A DNA stretch of 64,000 nucleotides from Melioribacteraceae bacterium (GTDB taxonomy: Bacteria; Bacteroidota; Ignavibacteria; Ignavibacteriales; Melioribacteraceae). The translations under genes and the position numbers were made by a program. The notes beneath the pieces were generated by a model, which was given only the letters and a program-made list of their open reading frames with translations, did not search any database and was not told the DNA's origin. The stretch is from positions 62,001-126,000 of the forward strand of contig WGCV01000002.1 in NCBI GenBank assembly GCA_015493615.1, read 5' to 3'. Position 1 is the stretch's first letter, and each line of letters starts with the position of its first letter. This document shows, one piece after another, positions 1 through 7,723 of this stretch.

Positions 1-68
1 ATGTGAAATCCGGCTGGTAGTTTCAGAAGCAATGTTTTAGCGCCATCCTCTTCGCGCAGAGTCTTCAT
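1..68 (-). CDS. Cupin-like protein, N-terminal fragment (runs off window)
   Basis: Only the first 22 codons are present. The ATG at 68 is preceded by a good GGAGG ribosome binding site (about 73-78). The peptide begins MKTLREEDGAKTLLLKLPAG, which resembles the opening strands of ChrR-type or related cupin domains, where a 'R-D/E-x-x-G-A-x-T-L-L-L-K-L-P-G' pattern precedes the metal-binding histidines. The metal-binding part lies outside the window, so the family is a tentative reading. Confidence 0.45.
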   Translation of the reverse strand, partial: MKTLREEDGAKTLLLKLPAGFH

Positions 69-145
69 TTTTGCCTCCGATTTGTGAGTTGTTTAATTTA
101 TGTAAAATAGCGCTCAATAAACTATACAAAAATCGGCAGAATCGA

Positions 146-634
146 TTATTTTTTCATCCGTTTCTTTTTGGCGGAAGCGGTTTCTATTTTTTTCTTTAAC
201 TTCTTCAGCTTCTTGTTTTCTTCTTCGACATGCTCGCATCTTAATTGGTCGTTAATTCTTTTAACAATCCATTTCATGCAGCGTTTGTTATTCGTCTTTT
301 GATAATATTTTACAAGCTCTTCCTTCGGCTTGGCAAACTTGCTCCCCATTTCGACAAGATACTTAAAAATCTCCTCGGCTAATTCCTCCTTGTGCGCCTT
401 CTTCATTTTGCAACCCAAATCAATCAGCTCACGCTCAAGCCGGTAAAAATTTTCTCTCCTTTTTTCTCTTATTTCATCCGGAGGACTTGCCTCCTGACCG
501 GGTCTTTTACTTTTCAGGAAATTTTTTGCGTAAATTTTTTCATCAACATAGGGATATTCAAATTCCTCATGCATTAATTCTCTTATGCTGTCGGGTATAA
601 TTTCATCGGGCAAGAATGTTAAATCAATTTTCAT
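146..634 (-). CDS. Hypothetical Lys/Glu-rich protein
   Basis: A 162-residue protein if read from the ATG at 634. An in-frame TTG four codons upstream is possible but less likely, and no clear Shine-Dalgarno precedes either. The protein is strongly charged and probably all-helical, has no signal peptide or membrane segment, and ends in a basic tail (KKKRMKK). The middle (about residues 55-110) has regularly spaced Leu/Ile in charged helices. I do not recognise a family. It lies divergently from smpB, with about 125 bp between the starts. It is supported as a gene by length and the absence of a better frame, but its function is unknown. Confidence 0.55.
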   Translation of the reverse strand: MKIDLTFLPDEIIPDSIRELMHEEFEYPYVDEKIYAKNFLKSKRPGQEASPPDEIREKRRENFYRLERELIDLGCKMKKAHKEELAEEIFKYLVEMGSKFAKPKEELVKYYQKTNNKRCMKWIVKRINDQLRCEHVEEENKKLKKLKKKIETASAKKKRMKK

Positions 635-759
635 TTTATACTGCAATTTTTATTTACAAAAATATCAATTTTATCTGAATTTTAATAAATAATTCTCATT
701 GCTTCATTTTAAGTTTGCATATTGCAATTCATAGAAATAAATTTGGAACTCTATTTATT

Positions 760-1218
760 ATGGCTGAAGATAAAAACAACAAAAATATTACCACTAACAG
801 AAAAGCCCGTCATGAGTATCATATTCTGCAGACTTATGAGGCGGGAATTTCACTCGTCGGCTCTGAAGTTAAAGCCCTCAGGCAGGGTAACGCCAATTTG
901 ACTGACGCTTATGCAACAATTCAAAATGGCGAGGTTTGGCTGGTTAACGCTTATATCGGGATTTACAAGCAAGCAAATATTAATAACCATGAACCGACCC
1001 GCAAAAGGAGATTGCTTCTACATAAGAGTGAAATCAGAAAAATAAGAAAAGCCGTAGAAGAAAAAGGAAATACTCTGATACCTCTCCGCTTATATTTTAA
1101 GAACGGAAAAGTAAAAGTTGAGCTGGCGGTTGCCAAAGGTAAAAAAACTTACGATAAGCGGGAAGATATTGCCAAAAGAGACGCGCAAAGAAATTTAGAA
1201 AGAAGAATTAAACTTTAG
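760..1218 (+). CDS. smpB: SsrA-binding protein SmpB
   Basis: SmpB binds tmRNA and brings it to stalled ribosomes for trans-translation. The sequence has the family hallmarks: NRKARHEY near residue 13, GSEVKALRQG near 35, a conserved beta-barrel region with NHEPTRKRRLLLHK, and a basic C-terminal tail (KREDIAKRDAQRNLERRIKL) that normally lies in the mRNA channel. I chose the ATG at 760 because it gives the usual length (152 aa); a TTG at 715 would add 15 unlikely residues. tyrS follows after 10 bp, so the two are probably cotranscribed. The tmRNA gene itself is not in the window. Confidence 0.96.
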   Translation: MAEDKNNKNITTNRKARHEYHILQTYEAGISLVGSEVKALRQGNANLTDAYATIQNGEVWLVNAYIGIYKQANINNHEPTRKRRLLLHKSEIRKIRKAVEEKGNTLIPLRLYFKNGKVKVELAVAKGKKTYDKREDIAKRDAQRNLERRIKL

Positions 1219-1228
1219 GAGATTAGGT

Positions 1229-2458
1229 TTGAAAAAAGAGATAAAATTTCTGTCCGTAGATGAACAGTTGCAAATAATCAAACGGGGAGCTGTGGAAGTA
1301 ATCCCCGAAGATGAATTAAAAGATAAATTAACAAAATCATTTAAAGAGAATAAACCACTGAATATCAAGCTCGGTTGCGACCCGACACGCCCCGACTTAC
1401 ATCTCGGTCATTCCGTAGTTCTCAGAAAACTCGCGCAGTTTCAGGAACTCGGACATCAGGCGATTTTAATTATCGGCGATTTTACAGCGATGATAGGAGA
1501 TCCGAGCGGACGGAATCAAACGCGTCCTCCCCTAACCTTTGAAGAAGCAAAAGCCAATGCGGAAAGTTACCTTGCGCAGGCTTACAAAATTCTGCATCCC
1601 GACAAAACCAAGATTGTTTATAACTCAGAATGGCTTGGCAAAATGAATTTTGAAGATGTAATTAGACTCGCTTCAAAATATACGGTTGCACGAATGCTGG
1701 AGCGGGATGATTTTACGAAAAGGTTTAAATCCGGAATTCCAATAAGCATGCACGAAATACTTTATCCTCTTGCTCAGGCAATGGATTCCGTTGCAATTGA
1801 GTCCGATGTTGAGCTGGGCGGAACCGACCAGAAGTTCAATCTTCTTGTGGGACGCGACATTCAGCGTGAGTACGGAATCGAACCGCAAATTATTTTAACA
1901 ATGCCTTTGCTGGTCGGCACGGACGGCGCTGAAAAAATGAGTAAATCATACGACAACTACATAGGCATTGATGAAAGTCCGCAGAATATGTACGGCAAAA
2001 CCTTATCAATTCCGGATGATTTGATTTACACCTATTTTGAACTCGTAACCGACGAGCCGATCGAGGAACTTAAAAAGATAAAAGAAGCGCTGAAGAATCC
2101 GGATATCAATCCGCGCGACTTAAAAAGAAGACTTGCCCGCAAAATCGTTGAGATGTATCATTCCAAAGAGGCAGCCGTTAAGGCGGAGGAAGAATTCGAC
2201 AAGATTTTTGTAAAAAAAGGAATTCCTGATGAAATGCCGGAAATGGAACTTAATTACTCGGAAGAGATTACTCTTCTTGATTTAATTATGAAAGCAGGAT
2301 TTGCTCCTTCCCGCGGCGAAGCAAGACGACTGATTATGCAAGGGGGCGTTTCGATTGACGGAGAGAAAATCACAGACGCCAAATATTCGTTCAGTCCGCA
2401 AAAAGATTTTATTCTTAAAGTCGGCAAAAGAAAATTCATGAAAGTAATCGTTAAATAA
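1229..2458 (+). CDS. tyrS: Tyrosyl-tRNA synthetase
   Basis: This class I aminoacyl-tRNA synthetase charges tRNA-Tyr in the cytoplasm. The HIGH signature is HLGH at residues 58-61, after GCDPTRPDL. The KMSKS loop is at 236-240, and an S4 RNA-binding domain with FAPSRGEARRLI ends the protein (about 345-409). The length of 409 aa is normal for the TyrZ-like branch. The start appears to be TTG at 1229, placed by the AGGAG (1217-1221) that overlaps the smpB stop. No T-box leader is visible, and the close spacing suggests expression from the smpB promoter. Confidence 0.96.
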   Translation: MKKEIKFLSVDEQLQIIKRGAVEVIPEDELKDKLTKSFKENKPLNIKLGCDPTRPDLHLGHSVVLRKLAQFQELGHQAILIIGDFTAMIGDPSGRNQTRPPLTFEEAKANAESYLAQAYKILHPDKTKIVYNSEWLGKMNFEDVIRLASKYTVARMLERDDFTKRFKSGIPISMHEILYPLAQAMDSVAIESDVELGGTDQKFNLLVGRDIQREYGIEPQIILTMPLLVGTDGAEKMSKSYDNYIGIDESPQNMYGKTLSIPDDLIYTYFELVTDEPIEELKKIKEALKNPDINPRDLKRRLARKIVEMYHSKEAAVKAEEEFDKIFVKKGIPDEMPEMELNYSEEITLLDLIMKAGFAPSRGEARRLIMQGGVSIDGEKITDAKYSFSPQKDFILKVGKRKFMKVIVK

Positions 2459-2470
2459 GGAATAGAATTT

Positions 2471-3016
2471 ATGTATGTACCGAAAAAAGTTTTTTTCACA
2501 AAGGGAGTCGGACGCGACAAAGAATATCTTGCATCATTTGAATTAGCCCTTCGCGATGCGAAAATTGAAAAATACAATATTGTAACCGTAAGCAGTATTT
2601 ATCCCGTGGGCTGCAAAAAAGTTTCAGTTGAGAAAGGTTTGGAAGAATTAAAACCGGGACAAATTATTCATGCAGTTATGGCGCGTAACGCAACCAACGA
2701 ACCGAACCGGCAGTTAGCCGCTTCAATCGGCGTTGCGATTCCCAAAGATAAAAAGATGTACGGATACTTATCGGAACATCATCCATACGGCGAAACAAGC
2801 GAACGAAGCGGCGACTACGCCGAAGACCTTGCGGCAAGCATGCTGGCAACTACGCTCGGGATTGATTTCGACGCCGACAAAGCTTGGAACGAAAAGGAGC
2901 AGGTGTTTAAGATGTCAGGTAAAATAGTAAACACTTTCAACATCACACAATCGGCAAGAGGCAATAAAGACGGGCTTTGGACTACGGTTATTGCCGCCGC
3001 GATTTTCCTTCCTTAA
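2471..3016 (+). CDS. pdaD: Pyruvoyl-dependent arginine decarboxylase
   Basis: The enzyme converts arginine to agmatine, the first step to polyamines, using a pyruvoyl group made by self-cleavage instead of PLP. The cleavage site is visible as the Ser41-Ser42 pair in [12 protein letters not shown]; the second serine would become the pyruvoyl group of the alpha chain. The rest fits the family: [12 protein letters not shown], then SEHHPYGET and the C-terminal [14 protein letters not shown]. The length of 181 aa is typical. It follows tyrS after 12 bp and looks like the last gene of the smpB-tyrS-pdaD run. This enzyme type is best known from archaea, Chlamydia and the Chlorobi/Bacteroidota group. 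Confidence 0.92.
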   Translation: MYVPKKVFFTKGVGRDKEYLASFELALRDAKIEKYNIVTVSSIYPVGCKKVSVEKGLEELKPGQIIHAVMARNATNEPNRQLAASIGVAIPKDKKMYGYLSEHHPYGETSERSGDYAEDLAASMLATTLGIDFDADKAWNEKEQVFKMSGKIVNTFNITQSARGNKDGLWTTVIAAAIFLP

Positions 3017-3175
3017 AAGCTATTTTTATAAAAAAATAAATCCGACTCGGCGAAAAAATCTCAACATTAGAATTAGCGAAAATGTAAGATAGGAGATTCT
3101 TCATAACATCGGCTGTTATCTGCAGTATTAAGACGGCGTCCTTCAGAATGACAAATGTTGGATTAGTGCAATCAT

Positions 3176-3319
3176 TGTCATTCTGAATGAAGCGGAGCGG
3201 AATGAAGAATCTCAGAATTAGTAATTATACCAAATTTAGAGATATTGAGGACAGCTCCCACTCCTCCGCCTTGGCGGATTGGCGGACTCAATATGACAAC
3301 TTTAGGTTTTGTAAAAGTC
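3176..3319 (-). repeat. R1 MITE-like element, copy A
   Basis: This is a member of the main dispersed family of the window, in reverse orientation relative to the copies at 44277 and 44906. Shared blocks include the GTCATTCTGA start, the GAGATTCTTC-type block, the TTATACCAAATTTAGAGATAT block, a CTCCGCCTTGGCGGA mini-palindrome, and the ATATGACAAC..TTTAGGTTTTG end. The outer end nearest 3176 is shortened. Confidence 0.75.
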
Positions 3320-3333
3320 TCAATAAATTCAAA

Positions 3334-3366
3334 AACCCACTTTTGGATTTTCAGAAGTGGGCTTTT
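3334..3366 (-). terminator. Rho-independent terminator downstream of the HtrA gene
   Basis: The stem CCCACTT/AAGTGGG is flanked by A-runs on one side and T-runs on the other. Read on the minus strand it ends in GTGGGTTTTTG, placing it about 35 bp after the protease stop codon. On the plus strand it ends in GGGCTTTTT, so it may also stop transcripts coming from pdaD. Confidence 0.75.
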
Positions 3367-3399
3367 TACTATTTTTTTAATTGTTGAATCTGATATCTC

Positions 3400-4887
3400 T
3401 TATTTCTTTGGTATTTCCAATCCGACGAAACGCTTGTTGCCATCAGGATAAATTACTTGAAGCAGAACTGCGCTTCCTTCTTTATCGTCAAGAATATTTT
3501 TCAACTGGGAAACATCGTCTATCTTTTTGCGGTCAACTTCCAGGATTACCAATCCTCTGCCCAATCCGGCTTCTTCGGCTTTGCTGAATCTTTCAACATT
3601 TACAATCAAAACGCCGTTGTCAACATTGAAGTCGTTGTATTCACTGTCGTGCATGTTTCTTACCTGAAGCCCGATGTTATCGAATTTCACTACGTCAAAA
3701 TTATTATTTTCTTTTTTAGATTTTTTCTTTCTTACATGTTTAGCTGTTTTTCCGTCGGGAGCTTTTAATGTAACATAACGCTCGATTTTTTCTCCATCTC
3801 TGAAGATAAGAAGTTTAACCGTATCGCCCGCTCTTTTCTGTGCAATGTAACTTTGCAACGTGTTCGGCTGATTTACTGCGCGTCCGTCGATTTCCAAAAT
3901 AATGTCGCCGGCTTTAATATCTTTCTTTGAAGCTGCGCCATCCTTAACTATATCTTGAATTAAAACGCCTTCCGGTTTTTCCAATCCAACGGCTCTTGCG
4001 GTTGCGTCGCTTACTGCTTCAATTCGAACTCCGATATATCCGCGACTTACTTCTCCATTCTCAATCAAATCGTTTGCGACGGATTTAACCAAATTGACAG
4101 GAATAGCAAAACCGTAACCGATATAACTTGCCGAGAATCCGTTTGTGGCGATAGCTGAATTAATTCCTACGAGCGAGCCGTGAAGATCAACCAAAGCGCC
4201 TCCGCTGTTACCGGGATTAATTACCGCGTCGGTTTGGATAAAGTTTTCGACTCCGTAGCTGTTTTTAATTAATCTTAAACTTCTGTTTTTTGCGCTTACA
4301 ATTCCCGCCGTAACCGTTGACGAGAATGAAAGGGGATTTCCGATTGCCATCACCCACTGCCCTACTTTCAGTTTGTCGGAATCGCCGAAATGGACGGGAG
4401 TTAAGCCCTTAGCGTCAATCTTAATTACGGCTAAATCTGTCAACGGGTCTGTTCCGATAACCTCCGCGTCAAAATTTCTTTTATCGGATAATGTAACCGT
4501 TACCGAAGTTGCATTTTTAACAACATGGTTATTTGTTACAATATAACCGTCGTCCGAAATTATTACTCCGCTTCCCAAACCTTCCTGTTCTTTCGGCATC
4601 TGGTCAAACGGCATAAAAAACTGCAGTCCTTTATGAGGATCTTCTTTTATTTTGCTTACAACTTTTATTTCTACAATCGAGGGAGTAACCTTCTGAGCCA
4701 CTTCAATAAAAGCGTCTTGGAAAGATTGGAGATTGCCGTCTATTTGCTGAACCGGTTCGTTTTTACTTCCGAGCTGAACTTCGCCGTAGGAAGGTCTGAC
4801 ATATCCGAAATTTGAAACCAGTATCGCTCCGAAAACCGCTCCCAAAAACAACAAACCTAATGTGCCCCATATTTTTTTCTTCTGCAT
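3400..4887 (-). CDS. HtrA/DegQ-type periplasmic serine protease
   Basis: An envelope quality-control protease and chaperone that degrades misfolded periplasmic proteins. The ATG at 4887 is chosen because AGGAGG lies six bases upstream; this gives 495 aa. The N-terminus has an uncleaved-looking anchor or signal (residues 6-26). The trypsin-like catalytic triad is visible as His121 (TNNHVV), Asp151 (TDLAVIKI) and Ser228 (NPGNSGGAL). Two PDZ domains follow: the first about 285-365 with GYIGVRIEAV, the second in the last 85 residues, with a Lys-rich linker between. It lies 14 bp after recO in the mtnA-recO-htrA run. Confidence 0.93.
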   Translation of the reverse strand: MQKKKIWGTLGLLFLGAVFGAILVSNFGYVRPSYGEVQLGSKNEPVQQIDGNLQSFQDAFIEVAQKVTPSIVEIKVVSKIKEDPHKGLQFFMPFDQMPKEQEGLGSGVIISDDGYIVTNNHVVKNATSVTVTLSDKRNFDAEVIGTDPLTDLAVIKIDAKGLTPVHFGDSDKLKVGQWVMAIGNPLSFSSTVTAGIVSAKNRSLRLIKNSYGVENFIQTDAVINPGNSGGALVDLHGSLVGINSAIATNGFSASYIGYGFAIPVNLVKSVANDLIENGEVSRGYIGVRIEAVSDATARAVGLEKPEGVLIQDIVKDGAASKKDIKAGDIILEIDGRAVNQPNTLQSYIAQKRAGDTVKLLIFRDGEKIERYVTLKAPDGKTAKHVRKKKSKKENNNFDVVKFDNIGLQVRNMHDSEYNDFNVDNGVLIVNVERFSKAEEAGLGRGLVILEVDRKKIDDVSQLKNILDDKEGSAVLLQVIYPDGNKRFVGLEIPKK

Positions 4888-4901
4888 TGTATCCTCCTGC
4901 A

Positions 4902-5639
4902 TCATATCAATTTCAGTGATTTTATTTCTTTGAATTCATCAATCTGGTAGGAAAGATATTTTTCAAAGAAACCGATTAATTTTTCAATTAGTTCCGGGCT
5001 TTCGCCGCAATTGGAATCTCGAGAGCTTAAACACTGCACTTTTTTAAATTGTTCCGCCGAAAACGAAAAATTAATTAGCCGGTCTTTTTTACACTCCGAA
5101 CAAAGGAATCCTTCCTCAAAATTAAAGCCGACATTTGCAGATATCGAAAGCGGAGCTGAACAAAGAGCGCATTTCTCAGTTTCCAATCTGTAACCGAGTT
5201 CGTCGAGGAAGAAAAAAAGAAATTTGACGAAGTACATTCCACCCTTGCCGGGGTTGGAGTTAATCAATTCCAAAATTCTTATCACCCCGCGGAAGAGTCT
5301 GAAGTTAGTTTCATTTTCATGAAGAAGTTTATCCAGCAATTCAATAATTGCCGAACCGTAGATAAGCGATTCGTAATTTTCTTTCAGATGCGGAAAAAAG
5401 TTAACCAAAGTTGCTTCGGTAATCAGCTGCAGATCGCGCGATTCTTTTTTATAAAAAATAAATTCTATATTGTTTAACGCGTCAACAATATTTCCCGATT
5501 TCGATTTCGAGGAGCGCGCCGCTTTTACAAGGAACGACATCTTCCCGAAATCCTTTGTGTAAACTCTTACGATTTTACTGCTCTCTTGGAAGTTGAGTTT
5601 AGATAAAACCAATCCTTGAGTTTTAAGAATTTCGGGCAT
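4902..5639 (-). CDS. recO: DNA repair protein RecO
   Basis: RecO helps load RecA at gaps in the RecFOR recombination pathway. The N-terminal OB-fold shows the usual opening (TQGLVLSKLNFQESSKIVRVYT), followed by the helical domain. A zinc-binding cluster is present with Cys157, Cys160, Cys180 and Cys183 (CALC...CSEC). The length of 245 aa is normal. Its start codon overlaps the mtnA stop by one base (TGATG), so translation is probably coupled. Confidence 0.93.
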   Translation of the reverse strand: MPEILKTQGLVLSKLNFQESSKIVRVYTKDFGKMSFLVKAARSSKSKSGNIVDALNNIEFIFYKKESRDLQLITEATLVNFFPHLKENYESLIYGSAIIELLDKLLHENETNFRLFRGVIRILELINSNPGKGGMYFVKFLFFFLDELGYRLETEKCALCSAPLSISANVGFNFEEGFLCSECKKDRLINFSFSAEQFKKVQCLSSRDSNCGESPELIEKLIGFFEKYLSYQIDEFKEIKSLKLI

Positions 5640-6655
5640 CAGAATTTATAAGGGAATTTAAATAATTTTTCTTCCGTGATAATTCCCGCAATCAGTTCGG
5701 CTGGAGTAACGTCAAATGCGGGAGCAAAAACATTATAGCTATCTTTTGTAACGGGAACTCCTTTAATTTCAGTAACTTCCCGCTTCGAGCGTTCTTCGAT
5801 TACAATCTCCTCCCCTGTAGGGCAAGATTTATCAATAGTAGATGAAGGAGCGGCAATGTAAAACGGAATTCCGTGATGCTTTGCCAGAACCGCAAGCGAG
5901 TAAGTCCCAATTTTATTTGCGGAATCGCCGTTGGCTGCAATTCTATCGGCTCCGGTAATAATTAAATTAACTTTTTTATTTTTGATTATAAAAGCGGCTG
6001 CGGAATCAACGTTAATCGAGAATGGAATTCCCGCTTTCTCAAGCTCAAAAGCCGTAAGCCTCGAACCTTGCAGCAAAGGACGGGTTTCATCCGCATAAAC
6101 AAACTCCACCATTCCATTTTCATACGCATATTTTATTACCGCTAACGCCGTGCCCGCTCCTCCGGTAGCTAAAGCGCCTGTGTTGCAATGCGTTAAAACA
6201 ACGGACTTTTCCTTAAAAATCTCCAATCCGTTTTTTGCCATTGCATCGCACATTTCAATATCTTCATTATGAATCTTTTTTGCTTCGCCAAGCAATTCTT
6301 CATAAACATTATTTCCGCTTAAATTTTCATATATCTTTTTCATTCTGTCGAGAGCAAAAAAAAGATTTACGGCGGTGGGTCTTGTTTCTGCAAGAGTTGT
6401 GTAAACTTTCTTAAAAAGAACATCATCCTTCGCGGAATTCTTAAATGCGAGCGCAACGCCGTAAGCTGCGGCAACTCCGATAGCGGGAGCGCCGCGAACT
6501 TCCAAACGCCTTATCGCATCGGCTATTCTTTCGTAACTATCCGTAACAATGTACTCTTCTTCAAAAGGAAGCAGAGTTTGATTAACCAGTTTTAAAGAAT
6601 CATTTACAAACTCGATACTATTAAAATCCGGCATCGTCGAACCTTGTAATTTCAT
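5639..6655 (-). CDS. mtnA: S-methyl-5-thioribose-1-phosphate isomerase
   Basis: The enzyme converts methylthioribose-1-phosphate to methylthioribulose-1-phosphate in methionine salvage. It belongs to the eIF2B-like isomerase family. Signature stretches are RGAPAIGVAAAYG (54-66), THCNTGALATGG with the catalytic cysteine at 157, and TGADRIAANGDSANKIG with the catalytic aspartate at 237. The ATG at 6655 has AAGGAG five bases upstream and gives 338 aa. It overlaps the end of the upstream sugar-kinase gene by 35 bp. No other salvage genes (mtnB, mtnC or mtnD) are nearby, so the end product is unclear. Confidence 0.93.
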   Translation of the reverse strand: MKLQGSTMPDFNSIEFVNDSLKLVNQTLLPFEEEYIVTDSYERIADAIRRLEVRGAPAIGVAAAYGVALAFKNSAKDDVLFKKVYTTLAETRPTAVNLFFALDRMKKIYENLSGNNVYEELLGEAKKIHNEDIEMCDAMAKNGLEIFKEKSVVLTHCNTGALATGGAGTALAVIKYAYENGMVEFVYADETRPLLQGSRLTAFELEKAGIPFSINVDSAAAFIIKNKKVNLIITGADRIAANGDSANKIGTYSLAVLAKHHGIPFYIAAPSSTIDKSCPTGEEIVIEERSKREVTEIKGVPVTKDSYNVFAPAFDVTPAELIAGIITEEKLFKFPYKF

Positions 6656-7541
6656 GAAACTCCTTAAACCTCTTTTGGATTTCATCCTTAGTCAAATTTT
6701 CGATTTTCTTAGTACTGTATTCTTGAACGCAAAAAGATGCTACGGCGCTGCCGTAAACTACCGCGCGTTTCATGTTGTCAAAACTTAAATCTCCGCTCCG
6801 GCTCAAATAACCGGTAAAACCGCCGGCAAATGTGTCCCCCGCGCCTGTCGGATCGCTAATTGATTCAAGCGGATAAGCGGCGGCGGCAAATATTTTATCT
6901 TCGCCGAACAACAATGCGCCGTGTTCCCCTTTTTTAATAATAAGGTGTTTTGGGCCCATTTCCATTATCATTTTAGCGGATTTTATCAAATTATTTTCTT
7001 TAGTTATTAAACGGGCTTCAGAATCATTAATAATCAAAACATCCACTTTTTTGATAACTTCAAGCAATTCGTCATAAGCTGTTTCGATCCAAAGATTCAT
7101 CGTATCGCAGACAATCAATTCGGGAGAATCGAGCTGGGAAAGGACATGATTCTGCAGCGCGGGATGAATGTTGCCAAGAACAACAAATTCGTCTTTTCTT
7201 TCCTTTTCCGGAATTTTCGGGTCGAACCGCTCAAAAACTCCCAGTTCGGTAAATAAAGTATCCCTTTGATTCATATCCGTATGATATTTTCCTCCCCAGC
7301 GAAAAGTTTTACCTCCTTTTACGATTTCGAGTCCGGAAATATCAATATTGTGATTTTTCAGTAAATTAATATGTTCTTGTGGAAAATCTTCTCCCACAAC
7401 ACCGATTAAATGAACCTCATCCTGAAAATAACTTGAAGCTATAGAAATATAAGTGGATGAACCTCCGAGAGCATTTTCAACTTTTCCGGTTGGGGTTTCA
7501 ATAGTATCCAAAGCAATAGAACCTACAACAAGTAACGACAT
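6621..7541 (-). CDS. PfkB/ribokinase-family carbohydrate kinase
   Basis: A cytoplasmic sugar or nucleoside kinase of the ribokinase fold. The ATG at 7541 has AAGGAG directly upstream and gives 306 aa; longer versions add an implausible leader. Visible motifs are the N-terminal GG-containing substrate region (ENALGGSSTYISIA, near residue 25) and the catalytic DPTGAGDTFAGG near residue 233, whose aspartate is the general base. The overlap with mtnA suggests a substrate in methylthioribose or nucleoside salvage, but known methylthioribose kinases (MtnK) belong to another fold. Adenosine, ribose or a related substrate is equally possible. Confidence 0.85.
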   Translation of the reverse strand: MSLLVVGSIALDTIETPTGKVENALGGSSTYISIASSYFQDEVHLIGVVGEDFPQEHINLLKNHNIDISGLEIVKGGKTFRWGGKYHTDMNQRDTLFTELGVFERFDPKIPEKERKDEFVVLGNIHPALQNHVLSQLDSPELIVCDTMNLWIETAYDELLEVIKKVDVLIINDSEARLITKENNLIKSAKMIMEMGPKHLIIKKGEHGALLFGEDKIFAAAAYPLESISDPTGAGDTFAGGFTGYLSRSGDLSFDNMKRAVVYGSAVASFCVQEYSTKKIENLTKDEIQKRFKEFHEITRFDDAGF

Positions 7542-7675
7542 TTTTTCTCCTTTTCTAAATAATTTAACATGAAAAGATAAAATTTTTTGGAGTAAATGAA
7601 TTAAATAATTTTTCATTGTGTTTCATAGAAAAAAAATTATAAAAAAACTTGTTTATCTTATTTTCTATTTTTAAG

Positions 7676-7718
7676 TTTTGATTGTCAAAAATAAAAAAAT
7701 AATATTTCTATTTTGGAG
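7676..7718 (+). promoter_or_regulatory. Candidate promoter and operator upstream of the cytochrome unit
   Basis: TTGATT (7678-7683) and TAATAT (7700-7705) are spaced by 16 bp, compatible with a sigma-70-type promoter. The -35 box lies inside a small inverted repeat, TTTTGATTGTCAAAA (7676-7690), which could be an operator. A GGAG ribosome binding site precedes the ATG at 7724. The assignment rests on eye matching in AT-rich DNA and is tentative. Confidence 0.35.
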
Positions 7719-7723
7719 CACAA

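Larger units (their letters stand above)
3017..3399. other. Intergenic region with dispersed repeat and terminator
   Basis: No gene was found in this 383-bp gap. It holds a degenerate repeat piece (about 3095-3160), a nearly full R1 element (3176-3319) and a hairpin terminator (3334-3366). The short reading frames across it are made of repeat sequence. Confidence 0.7.

Noticed and set aside
3187-3587. Several short plus-strand frames after pdaD
   Set aside because: They cross the R1 element and the antisense of the HtrA gene and show no domain or ribosome binding site of note.
7676-7690. TTTTGATTGTCAAAA as an FNR or CRP site
   Set aside because: The half-site spacing does not match TTGAT-N4-ATCAA, so only a generic operator was recorded.
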